A stretch of DNA of 64,000 bases from Corynebacterium poyangense (GCF_014522205.1 NZ_CP046884.1:1612001-1676000), one strand, 5' to 3'. Counted from the stretch's first letter, positions 9,755-17,850 are shown. Made by a program: numbers and translations. Notes: generated by a model from the sequence alone, not told the origin.

Positions 9755-11296
9755 TTAGTTATCTTTCCGGGTTCTAAACACAGGAAATCCTGGCAGGTAC
9801 TCGTTCATACCCAAATACTTGACATGCCGTTCCTGTATTCGCTGTTTTCCTGCTTCGATATAGGCCAGCACTTCGCTATGCGTCAGCACCTTTTCGTGTA
9901 CGGTGGTGACCTTACTCACTTGCAACTCGTACCGCTCCAGATTATCCAGATAGCTATCTGGCCAGAACTGCCAATCGAATCCTGCAGTTGCGATATCGCT
10001 GTCCATAAAAATCTGCTGCTGTGGAAGGTAGGCAAAAACAGCATCCGCCATATGGCTATTTGAAATCACACGGTAAATATCTAGGATCGTTTTGGAATCC
10101 TCAAGCCTTATGTGCTCGTCAATCGGGACAAACTCAAAGTTACGGTCTGTGGTGGGCGTAATGATATCTTCAAAATCCGGTGTCTCGCGTTGCGCCATCT
10201 CGCGCAGGATACCTTCGTTTTCACGATTCGCATAGATACGAAGCCCTTGGGCCACCGCTGCCCTAAATCCGCCTGTGTGGTCAAAATGATGATGAGAAAT
10301 GATAAGGTCGGTTGCTTTCTTCCCTGGGACGAGCGTATTGGCCAAATCGATGATGGCTTTTGCCTGGGTCTGATTCCAATATAGTTCAAAGAGAGTGAGA
10401 TGGTCGTCAAACTCAATGACCGTTGTACCTCCTATTCCCGCAATTCGCCATACGCCGTCGTCAACCCGTTCAACGCTCAAAGGCGGCAAAAACTCCTGGG
10501 GAATATCCGCGCTGGCGATATGTTCTGGGGCCTGGACGCTTTTGACGTCTCGGTTTACTCGGTAGCCATCGACATAGACCTTAAAATATACGATGTCTCG
10601 AAAGTTTATTTTGGTGCTGTATCCCATGGGGAAATGCAGGTCATCAAAGGGCATGTAGCCGGTAAACGTCGTCGTAAATGTCACTTCTCCCAAATTGGTC
10701 TGCGCGGTATTCCATTTAATCTGTTCAGGAAGGAGCGAACGTTTATCCACTAAAAATTTCAGCTTATCTCCAGCGGCCGTAGCCAACGCTAATTCTACCA
10801 AATCTGTCTTTTCCTGAATATGCTCAACTGTCAGCTTATGATTTAGCAGTTCATGTAAGACGACCACCGGGTTTGTAAGTGACCATAAGCGCCTGATTCT
10901 TCTTCCATCGACTGTGAGTGGATCCTGTAAAAACTCAGCAACTCGTTTCATCGTGCCATCGGGCAAAATATCGTAGGCAATCTCGCCATCCAATACTTGG
11001 TTAAGAGGGTAGAAGGCATGTCCGAACTCAGCAGCAAAGGGAAACAGCATGTTGCGCCGCTCTTTCATCTGGAAGGTGTCCTCTTTGAAGTTCCAATTCC
11101 GTTGCAATTCATTTGCCGCCATATACTTTTGTGGGGCGTCTGGTGAAGCGGAGATGTTACCTCCACCCCACATATAGGCATACTGTCCATAACCAAACAT
11201 CTGCAAGGATGTCATCTCTTTGATACTGTTTGCGCCACCTAGTTTTTCTGCTACTTTTTCTACAAAAGTCATAGCATTTTCTATTGTTAAGTTCAT
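9755..11296 (-). CDS. Metallo-beta-lactamase-fold hydrolase, substrate unknown
   Basis: A product of 513 residues from the chosen start. An N-terminal region of about 280 residues, which I do not recognise as a named domain, precedes a metallo-beta-lactamase fold. The zinc motif SHHHFDHTGG lies at about residues 334-343, a second metal histidine follows in SNSHMADAV, and FMDSD supplies the bridging aspartate near 430. The start is set at 11296 because GAGGAG lies seven bases upstream; an ATG six codons earlier has no such site. It diverges from a MerR gene, which suggests induction by a small molecule. Codon use looks more AT-rich than the neighbouring his genes, pointing to transfer. Glyoxalase-, lactonase- or sulfatase-like activities are all open. 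Confidence 0.8.
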   Translation of the reverse strand: MNLTIENAMTFVEKVAEKLGGANSIKEMTSLQMFGYGQYAYMWGGGNISASPDAPQKYMAANELQRNWNFKEDTFQMKERRNMLFPFAAEFGHAFYPLNQVLDGEIAYDILPDGTMKRVAEFLQDPLTVDGRRIRRLWSLTNPVVVLHELLNHKLTVEHIQEKTDLVELALATAAGDKLKFLVDKRSLLPEQIKWNTAQTNLGEVTFTTTFTGYMPFDDLHFPMGYSTKINFRDIVYFKVYVDGYRVNRDVKSVQAPEHIASADIPQEFLPPLSVERVDDGVWRIAGIGGTTVIEFDDHLTLFELYWNQTQAKAIIDLANTLVPGKKATDLIISHHHFDHTGGFRAAVAQGLRIYANRENEGILREMAQRETPDFEDIITPTTDRNFEFVPIDEHIRLEDSKTILDIYRVISNSHMADAVFAYLPQQQIFMDSDIATAGFDWQFWPDSYLDNLERYELQVSKVTTVHEKVLTHSEVLAYIEAGKQRIQERHVKYLGMNEYLPGFPVFRTRKDN

Positions 11297-11419
11297 TGTC
11301 GTACTCCTCGTCATCTTTTTTATGGTTGAACATACGCTATCGTTGCCTCCGCAAAGGTGCGCTTACAACAATTGCTTTCTTGTGTTATCGTAAACCTTAC
11401 TATTATAGGAAGGTCAAAA
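11297..11419. promoter_or_regulatory. Divergent promoter region of the hydrolase-MerR pair
   Basis: The 123 bases between the two divergent starts hold a candidate merR promoter: TTGCTT at 11372-11377 and TACTAT at 11398-11403 with a 20-base spacer, longer than usual and typical of MerR-controlled promoters. A different pairing using TATTAT at 11401-11406 is possible. AGGAAGG at 11407-11413 is the merR ribosome binding site. No clean operator dyad was found. Confidence 0.4.
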
Positions 11420-12223
11420 ATGGAAATCGAAGAACGAGATTATCTGACGATTGGCGAATTTGGGTCTTTGCGTAATGTCGACAGTAAAGCACTTCGGTAC
11501 TACGAACGGGTGGGGGCACTGATACCTGCGTATATTGATCCGCATACCCAGTACCGCTACTACACGGTGAGCCAGCTAGTTGATCTGGACACGATTTTGC
11601 TGTGCCTAGAAATGGGTATTCCGCTCAAAGGAACATCCAAATACCGAGGTAAAGATGGGGTATTAGCTGTCAAAAAACTCTTTGAGGATGGGAAACGGAT
11701 TACGCAAGACAAAATTGAAAAATACAAAACGACTCTGATGCGACTTCAATATGCTCTTGATTGCATTAGCAACAATGACAGGTACAAAGATCGACATGAC
11801 TATTACGTTCGGCGCATCAACCGACGATATATTCTTAAAAAACCGTTGGAGGATCCAAAGGATTTCGCCAGTTTTTCAAAACAATCGCTTGCCCTCTTTA
11901 CGCAGGCAAAAGAACGGGGCTTTGACTCAGGATACACTTTCCCAATCGGCATTTTGCTCGAGCGAGGGCTCCAATCATCAATTAATGCCAGTATTTTCTT
12001 GGAGGTACTCAATCCGCCAACCGATGATGAGCGGATTTTTGTCCTGAAGGAAAAGGAATACTACTGCTATCAAGAATCTCAGACCGCATTATTCTATTCT
12101 CATAACGTATACGAAAGCATATTGGCAGAACAAGAAGACGCCGATTTGGTAGTCATCACCAATATGACACTAGATACTTATAGGCATGACATCTTCCCCA
12201 TCGAGGTACAGATTTCGACCTAA
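11420..12223 (+). CDS. MerR-family transcriptional regulator with effector domain
   Basis: 267 residues from the ATG at 11420, which has AGGAAGG six bases upstream. The N-terminal winged helix reads YLTIGEFGSLRNVDSKALR, then YYERVGALIPA and YRYYTVSQL, the usual MerR DNA-binding head. A helical linker follows near residues 75-120. The C-terminal half resembles GyrI/BltR-type ligand-binding domains, with a strand-rich end EKEYYCYQESQT. Such proteins sense drugs or metabolites and switch on a nearby gene. The likely target is the divergent hydrolase gene. The AT-rich codon use matches its neighbour, so the pair probably moved together. Confidence 0.85.
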   Translation: MEIEERDYLTIGEFGSLRNVDSKALRYYERVGALIPAYIDPHTQYRYYTVSQLVDLDTILLCLEMGIPLKGTSKYRGKDGVLAVKKLFEDGKRITQDKIEKYKTTLMRLQYALDCISNNDRYKDRHDYYVRRINRRYILKKPLEDPKDFASFSKQSLALFTQAKERGFDSGYTFPIGILLERGLQSSINASIFLEVLNPPTDDERIFVLKEKEYYCYQESQTALFYSHNVYESILAEQEDADLVVITNMTLDTYRHDIFPIEVQIST

Positions 12224-12330
12224 ACCTATCACGAACATAAAACGTGTACCATCCAACAAAATTAGCACTATTTTTAGGAGAAATGCTCATAAGAATTCAC
12301 CAGCTTAGCGCCTGCGGCAAGCCATGTGTA

Positions 12331-12382
12331 GTCTAACGCCTACCGACTGCCGTGAAAATCTTGAGCACCGTACGAAAACGGG
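12331..12382 (-). repeat. Island repeat, copy B (between modules)
   Basis: TCTAACGCCTACCGACTG, then CCGTGAAAATCTTGAG and CACCGTACGAAAACGGG. It has the same orientation as copy A at 9618 with a two-base gap in the middle. It separates the hydrolase-MerR module from the phage-derived module and lies 3' of the minus-strand recombinase. The rest of the 12224-12468 gap holds only the terminator-like hairpin listed next. Confidence 0.6.
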
Positions 12383-12417
12383 AAAAGCGCTAGCAGATCA
12401 GGGTTTACGAGCATGAG

Positions 12418-12457
12418 AAAAGCCGGCCGCTTATGTGCAGCCAACCTCGGTCGTTTT
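12418..12457 (-). terminator. Probable terminator after the recombinase gene
   Basis: On the minus strand GGCTGC and GCGGCC pair, with one G-U, around an ACATAA loop, followed by GGCTTTT. It begins 11 bases after the recombinase stop. The stem is imperfect, so this is only a candidate. Confidence 0.45.
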
Positions 12458-12468
12458 AAGTTTTGCCT

Positions 12469-14006
12469 CTAGATTTCCATTCCGTTTTTAAACGTCACGC
12501 GGATGTCGTCTTTGGCGTAGACGGTGACGTGTTCGACCAATGCGTAGAACAGTATGGGGTCGAACTCGGCGAGCAGGTGGTCTTGTTGTTCGAGCCGTTT
12601 AAGGAATGCGTCGACTTGGTAGCGTTTGTGCTCGAGTTCTACGAGTTGCTGTTCTGCCTTTTTGGCTTCGCATTCTTGGGTTTCGTAGGTGGCAGCCAGT
12701 TGTTGGTAGCAGGTCTCGTAGGTGTCTTGGTCTTGGCTGATGCGTGCGTTGGATTCGATGAGGTCTTTCAGGCAGGTTTCGGTGACTTGTAGTTCACCTT
12801 GGGCTTTTGCCAGATCGGCTCGTGCTTTATCGACGTCGAATAGTGTGTCGCCCACCTCCCTGAAGTGGCTGATGATTTCATTTTTGTTTTCAAGCACTCG
12901 GTTGATGGCGTTCACAACGATGGTTTTGAGTTTTTCGTCAGAGACGTGGGGTGTTTTACAGCCGAGTTTCTTACCACGGTATCTGTTCGAGCACTGCCAA
13001 TAGTCCTTTTCGTATTTGCTTCCTGCATGCCAAATTACTGCTCCGTAGAATCCACCACAGTTGCCGCAGCGGATTTTGCAGGAGAAAAGCTTGTTCGGTT
13101 TTGCGTCCGTAGCTTTTGCGCAGCTCGATGTAGCGTTGTACCTCGTCCCAGATCTCAGGATCAATGATGGCTTCGTGCTTGTTTTTCACGTAGTATTGCG
13201 GAATTTCACCTTCGTTGATCTTCTTCTCTTTGGTCAGGAAGTTCACGGTGAAGGACTTCTGTAAGAGTGCATCGCCTTTGCATTTCTCATTAGTGAGGAT
13301 GGACTTAACGGCTCCTTGACACCAGTTAGATTTACCGCTGGCTGTACGGACGCCCTCTTCGTTGAGGATGGTGGCGATGCAGTAGAAACCTTTACCTTCA
13401 AGGTAGAGCGCGTAGATGTGTTTCACGATCTCGGCTTGTTCTTTGTTGAGGATAAGTTCGCCTTTGGGTCCTCGGTCGTATCCGAGGAAGCGTCGAAAGG
13501 GAACGGTGACTTTTCCGTCTGCGAAGCGTTTACGCTGTCCCCATGTGCAGTTTTCAGAGATGGAGCGGGATTCTTCTTGGGCAAGGCTGCTCATGATGGT
13601 GATGAGCAGTTCGCCTTTAGAGTCAAACGTCCAGATATTTTCTTTCTCGAAGAAGCACTCGCATCCTCTTTCTTTGAGCTGACGGATGGTAGTGAGACTG
13701 TCGACGGTATTGCGTGCGAAACGCGACACGGATTTGGTGACGATGAGGTCTATTTTGCCGTCGAGAGCGTCAGCGATCATGCGTTTGAAGCCTTCGCGGC
13801 GTTTGGTGTTCGTGCCAGTGATGCCCTCGTCTGTGTAGATTCCGACAAACTCCCAGTCCTCTCTGGATTGGATGTAATTTTGGTAGTAGTCGACTTGCGC
13901 TTCGTAACTGGTGTACTGCTCGTCAGAGTCGGTGGACTCGCGCGTAGGCGGCGACCTTGCGTCGTTTTACGGCGTTGATGGGTGACTTGGTGAAGAGCTT
14001 GATTTT
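12469..14006 (-). pseudogene. Serine recombinase (resolvase/integrase type), two frameshifts
   Basis: Three pieces in different frames rebuild one large serine recombinase of the kind common on Firmicutes phages and integrative elements. The first piece ends KRRKVAAYARV near 13937. The frame then shifts (net two bases lost or one gained) exactly where the catalytic serine codon should follow, and the next frame resumes STDSDEQYTSYEAQVDYY. It continues through TDEGITGTNTKRREGF, TKSVSRFARNTVD and SSLAQEESRSISEN. A second one-base shift near 13085-13110 leads to FSCKIRCGNCGGFYG, a zinc ribbon with WQCSNR, and a coiled-coil region before the end. All domains of an intact enzyme are present, so loss is recent, but no functional protein can be made without frameshifting. 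Confidence 0.85.
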
Positions 14007-14858
14007 GAACTTCCAGTCGGTGCGCATCAAGGGTGCGCGCTCTTTGCGCCAAATATGGCCTGCTCCGAGCTTGAAGCCGGCATCTTCAAAGGCATCCAAA
14101 AAGATGCGCGATTTGCTTGTGGCATAAAACTCGTAAATCGACGCATCTTTAGCCATTGCCTGTTTGAAGCAGGTGAAGACCTTGAGTAAGAACTCGTAGG
14201 CTTGTTTGTCATCAAGGTCGTCGTTTCGGATCTTGCCCGATGCGGACTCAAGATTGACGAAATAGGGCGCATCAGTACACACCAGATTCACCTTTATATC
14301 CCCAAGTAAGGTCTGGTAGGTCTCGGGCAGCGTGGAGTCTGCGCAGATGACCTTGTGTTTGCCTATCTGCCACACATCACCGTTTCTGGTAATGGCAGGC
14401 TTTTCAAGCTCCTCGCTCTCATCGAAACCATCATCCGTGGCTTCTGTACCAAGGTCGAATAAAGCAGAAAGCTCGGCATCATCAAAGCCCATAAGCGACA
14501 GGTCAAAGTCTGCGCCTTGTAGGGCTTCGATCTCAATGCGCAGCAGTTCTTCGTCCCAGCCCGCATCAAGGGCAAGGCGGTTATCTGCAAGAATGTAGGC
14601 TTTCTTTTGCGCCTCGGTGAGATAGTCAGCGATCACGCAGGGCACCTCAGTGATACCTTCTTCTTTGGCGGCTTGTACACGTCCGTGACCAACGAGGATG
14701 TTTTTGTCCTTGTCGATGATGACCGGCGAGACAAAGCCGAACTCTCGAAGCGAGGCACGCAGTTTCAAAACCTGCTCCGGCGAATGCGTGCGGGCATTAT
14801 TCACATACGGAACTAGCTCGGAAATAGAGATCAGCTGCATGTCTTTGGTCGTGTTCAT
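13923..14858 (-). pseudogene. ParB-like domain plus DNA methyltransferase, truncated and fused to the recombinase N-terminus
   Basis: The frame opens at the ATG at 14858, which overlaps the previous stop as ATGA and has GGGGG eight bases upstream. Residues 1-90 are a ParB/Srx-type domain with the motif ILVGHGRVQAAKEEG and a following DNR segment. Residues from about 150 resemble phage N4/N6 methyltransferases: GDVWQIGKHKVICADS, then motif IV as VCTDAPYFVN, where DPPY is usual. The methyltransferase stops after IWRKERAPLMRTDW and the frame runs directly into recombinase sequence (FTKSPINAVKRRK), ending HRL. The second half of the methyltransferase, including motif I, is missing. This is best read as a deletion junction, not a designed fusion. 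Confidence 0.75.
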
Positions 14859-15638
14859 CGGATCAACCCCCATTCGGCAAACTGCTCAAAACCGCCCAGA
14901 CGGTTGATGTAGTCGCGGGCGATCGCAACAATCTCAGCGTAGGGTTTGCCGTCAACCTCGGTGTCTCCAATAGCACAGCAAAGCTGCTGCACTTCACCGG
15001 TCTCTTGCGCTTTCAGGTGTGCGTAGATGTTGACCGACACATCAGCCTTGGAGAGGTCTTTGCCATGCAAACCACCACCGGTTACGGCGCGTCCCATATC
15101 TGAGCCGAGTTTTCGGTTGGTCGCTCCGGTATCCACATCCGTGCCACCGGCCCAATCACCCAGCGGATTCACGACAGCACCGGGAAATCCGAGCGAAGTT
15201 TTTCTGTGTTGGCGCAGGATTGGCAAATAATCAGCTTGTCGCCATCGAGGATGAACTTGCCGTCACTGGGATAGATAGCGTAAAGGTCGCGGGCAATACG
15301 CGCGAGTTTTTCTTCCTCAGCATTCACCGGAACACCGGTGAAGATGCCGTTATCACCACAGCGAAACTCGTCGGCTTGATTCGCCGCCAAATAGATATCT
15401 TGAGCGACCTGCTCGATATGCACAGACACATTCCCAGCAATACGCTTGACCACAGCATCAATCTCTGCCGTGTCGATATGTGTGTTGGTTTCCATGATTA
15501 CATGACAGCTCCCATGCCCGATCAACACTTCAACCGCAATCTTCGGATCTGTCTCAGCTTTATAGGCCAGATCAACAATGGCACCGGCGATGCGGTCAGC
15601 GATTTTATCGGGATAAGCGGGATTTACTTTTCAAACAT
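14855..15638 (-). pseudogene. Compact phage-type S-adenosylmethionine synthetase, frameshifted
   Basis: Starts with ATGTTTGAAAAG at 15638, with GAGGTGA upstream. The run of four As meets a stop at once; one more A gives VNPAYPDKIADRIAGA, matching the MetK opening (usually GHPDK, here AYPDK). The frame continues through GHGSCHVIMETN and CGDNGIFTGVP (MetK GDQG loop). A second one-base loss near 15183 shifts to NPLGDWAGGTDVDTGATN and TGGGLHGKDLSKADVS, matching the MetK GGAFSGKD region. The rebuilt protein is about 258 residues against 380-400 for cellular MetK, so a middle stretch is absent. Lying between terminase and methyltransferase genes, it may once have supplied methyl donor for phage DNA modification. 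Confidence 0.75.
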
Positions 15639-15649
15639 AAGCGTTCACC

Positions 15650-16222
15650 TCATTTCTTGGTTTGCAAAAGCCGTTCCATCAAGTCATCGGCTGGTGTTGA
15701 ACCGTCGTAAGAGACGATGGAGTTTTGTTTGACGATGTCGAAAATCTCGTACCACAGCACGTTGGCTTGTTTTTGAAAGCTTTGACTCATCGTCACAAAC
15801 GGACTGGTCACCACCCCGCCCGTAGCGGGGTGTTTTCCGAGCAAGCCAAAGTGCGAGATGGCGTTTTCACACTGGATATAGCGGGCGAAGTTTTGTGCAT
15901 ACGCCTCAATCAGCCGAGGAGATACCAGATGCGAACAACCTCGCCCATGCAGCCAAGCCCATGTTTCTCGGTAGAGCTCATCGGCACCAAGCGGTGTGCC
16001 GTCTTTCTGCTTCGCCGACAAATACTCAGAAGGCTCAGGCATATCTGCACCCTCTAAATCCGCACCCTCGCCAATGTCAGAACCCACAAGGAGGGTCACA
16101 TCGGGCAAGGTGGGATCAAGCACTTCAGCGGGTTTACCTTCGGCGATCTTATCGATTAAGGGTTTTGGCTTTGTTCCGGCACGGGTGCGCCTGCCGCCAC
16201 GGTGTGTTCCGTCTTGTGCCAT
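15650..16222 (-). CDS. Phage terminase small subunit (P27-like)
   Basis: An intact gene of 190 codons with AAGGAGG eight bases before its ATG. The N-terminus is basic (GGRRTRAGTKPKPL), as in small terminases that recognise packaging sites. The helical C-terminal two-thirds includes LYRETWAWLHGRGCSHLV, IEAYAQNFARYIQCE and SPFVTMSQSFQKQAN, the pattern of the P27 family. It would bind the phage genome and hand it to the large subunit, which is absent here. This and the antitoxin are the only intact genes of the phage-derived module. Confidence 0.75.
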   Translation of the reverse strand: MAQDGTHRGGRRTRAGTKPKPLIDKIAEGKPAEVLDPTLPDVTLLVGSDIGEGADLEGADMPEPSEYLSAKQKDGTPLGADELYRETWAWLHGRGCSHLVSPRLIEAYAQNFARYIQCENAISHFGLLGKHPATGGVVTSPFVTMSQSFQKQANVLWYEIFDIVKQNSIVSYDGSTPADDLMERLLQTKK

Positions 16223-16412
16223 GAGCGTTTCCTCCTTTCTGTAGGCATTGTGGGGTTAATCGGGTGTTTGAATCCGCGTTTTTGCACGCGAAACCCCGGC
16301 ACCGTTCCCCGAGGACCACATGGTAGAGATTTGACCTCCCCCCTAACACATCAAAAATGATTGCATTTGTTTCACTTTTGCGTTACAATACGAGCAATAG
16401 GAGGTGGCTAAG

Positions 16413-16700
16413 ATGGCTAAAACAGCAAATATCAATCTCAGGATCGAACCTCAGGTCAAACGGGATGCTGAAGCAGTTTTTGAAAGCTTTGGAATCTCTG
16501 TTACCGATGCGATCAACATCTTTTTGCATCAGTCCATCATGGAGCAGGGCTTTCCGTTTGCGATTCAGCGTCCCCGATACAACGCAGAGACCGAAGCAGC
16601 TCTGCAAGAAGCGCGCGATATTCTCTCCGGAAAGATTCCGGCTAAGTCCTATGGTTCGGCCAGAGAGCTCTTCGCTGACTTGGATCTGGAAGCTGAATAA
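16413..16700 (+). CDS. RelB/DinJ-family antitoxin
   Basis: 95 residues from the ATG at 16413, which has AGGAGG eight bases upstream; a GTG three codons earlier overlaps that site and is rejected. The N-terminus ANINLRIEPQVKRDAEAVF is a ribbon-helix-helix DNA-binding domain, followed by LGIS-type residues GISVTDAINIFLHQ. The C-terminal part (ARELFADLDLEAE) would wrap the toxin. It is intact, and the toxin gene starts two bases after its stop. Antitoxins of this class repress their own promoter, which should lie in 16330-16395. It is on the opposite strand to the surrounding phage genes. Confidence 0.85.
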   Translation: MAKTANINLRIEPQVKRDAEAVFESFGISVTDAINIFLHQSIMEQGFPFAIQRPRYNAETEAALQEARDILSGKIPAKSYGSARELFADLDLEAE

Positions 16701-16702
16701 TC

Positions 16703-16980
16703 ATGTTAGAGCTTCGCACGACTTCCAAGTTTCGCAAGGACTACAAGCGCATCAAGAAACGCGGCTATGATTTGGCTTTGCTTGAAGCGGTTCTGGAAAA
16801 GCTTCTCAACCAAGAACCCTTAGAAACAAAGTATAAAGACCATGCCCTAACCGGTTCTTACGCAGGGTTTAGAGAATGTCATATCCAGCCTGACTGGCTT
16901 TTATCTATGCGATCGAAAAAGACCAGCTCGTTCTTGTTGCTGCCGGCACGGGTACGCACGCAGATCTATTCAACACGTAA
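16703..16980 (+). pseudogene. YafQ-family mRNA interferase toxin, frameshifted
   Basis: The first 66 or so residues match YafQ: LELRTTSKFRKDYKRIKKRG, then KYKDHALTGSYAGFRECHI and QPDWLL. One base is missing near 16901-16903 (CTTTTATC where CTTTTAATC would fit). In the restored frame the product ends IYAIEKDQLVLVAAGTGTHA followed by DLFNT, including the C-terminal catalytic histidine, with TAA at 16978-16980. Without the base, the protein runs on out of frame for some 55 residues and loses that end. It is therefore probably non-toxic, which would free the antitoxin from addiction. Confidence 0.75.
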
Positions 16981-16989
16981 GCCAAAAAG

Positions 16990-17365
16990 TCACTCGGAAA
17001 CGGGTGGCTTTTTGTTATGCCTGCGATCACCCACCTGGGCGGTAATTCTCGAATGGCACTCGTGGCATAAGGCCTGATGGTTTGCTTCATCGTGGCTGCC
17101 ACCCCACGAGAGTGGCACCTTGTGGTGCACCTCGGTAGCTTTCGTATATCTGCCTTGCTCCAGACAGAGCTCACACATCGGGTGTGCGGCAATGTAGCGG
17201 TCACGGATGCGTTTCCACGCCGTCCGTATTTGCGTTTGGCATTCTTGTCTCCGCCGTAGCGTTCGTAGTCTTGGTTGTATTTTTCAAATGCTCTTCGCAA
17301 AACCTGCCCTCAGTGAGACGCGGGCATCCTGGATACGAACACGGCCTCTTGGGTTTCCTTGACAT
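16990..17365 (-). pseudogene. HNH endonuclease, two frameshifts
   Basis: Starts at the ATG at 17365 with AAGGAGG upstream. The first frame reads RPCSYPGCPRLTEGRFCEEH. A one-base loss in an A run near 17285 moves to YNQDYERYGGDKNAKRKYGR, and a second shift near 17218 moves to WKRIRDRYIAAHPMCELC and HHKVPLSWGGSHDEANHQ, then CHECHSR. The zinc cysteines and the HH of the HNH core are all present once the frames are joined. A small HNH nuclease just before the terminase genes is typical of tailed phages, where it takes part in packaging. Confidence 0.75.
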
Positions 17366-17390
17366 GTCCGCCTCCTTTCCTTTGGACATA

Positions 17391-17427
17391 AAAAAGACCT
17401 CGCAAGAACGTATGCTTGCGAGGTCTT
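17391..17427 (-). terminator. Strong intrinsic terminator upstream of the HNH gene
   Basis: A perfect 13-bp stem (AAGACCTCGCAAG at 17394-17406, CTTGCGAGGTCTT at 17415-17427) with an 8-base loop. On the minus strand it is followed by a run of T. It would end transcripts coming from the sigma-like fragment. Confidence 0.8.
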
Positions 17428-17448
17428 AGTCTTTAGTTTTATCGCTGA

Positions 17449-17646
17449 TTATATCAGTATCAACTGGTGGTGGACATTCTCGGACATCTTGGGGCGAAAT
17501 TGCTGGCTCGGTAAAAGAATCGGGTCATCCGGCATCACGACGTGAAGAAGTGCTCGTCCGTGCCAGCGTCGAGCGGTTCGCTCATCGACGTAGAGTACCG
17601 TGCCGATATCTTCCCAGGTTCTGCCTTGCAGGTAGCGATACGACAA
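17449..17646 (-). pseudogene. Phage sigma-like (region 4 type) protein, C-terminal fragment
   Basis: 65 codons with a helix-turn-helix: YLQGRTWEDIGTVLYVDERT followed by ARRWHGRAL. This is the C-terminal pattern of small phage regulators related to sigma-70 region 4 (DUF1492/ArpU-like) that often precede HNH and terminase genes. The same frame extends upstream about 14 codons (ITVENPDERLTL) to a stop at roughly 17690, with no proper start, so the N-terminal half is missing. It marks the right end of recognisable phage sequence. Confidence 0.55.
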
Positions 17647-17820
17647 GGTCAGTCGCTCATCGGGGTTTTCAACTGTTATTTTTAATTCTCAGACAAATTC
17701 TATGAGTTTGTTCAGTCTTATGGAAGGGCGTTTTCTAATAATTCTGAGACTAGATAAAAAGAGCTTTACGATGAGTCGTACCGTATAGAAACACTTGAAC
17801 CTTTTAACGTCACCCCACAC

Positions 17821-17850
17821 AATTTAACGCCCACTACGAGCCGTACAAAA
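17821..17850 (-). repeat. Island-edge repeat, copy C
   Basis: TTTAACGCCCACT followed by GAGCCGTACAAAA, in the same orientation as copies A and B but without their middle 20 or so bases. Read on the minus strand it directly follows the T run of the hairpin downstream of hisB. Confidence 0.5.

Noticed and set aside
13316..13978. A 220-codon plus-strand frame opposite the recombinase
   Set aside because: It is the antisense shadow of a clear recombinase sequence and has no ribosome binding site or recognisable domain.
13923..14858. The ParB-methyltransferase-recombinase frame as a genuine fusion protein
   Set aside because: Both partners are cut at the join and the recombinase part ends after seven residues of the catalytic motif, which fits a deletion plus frameshift.
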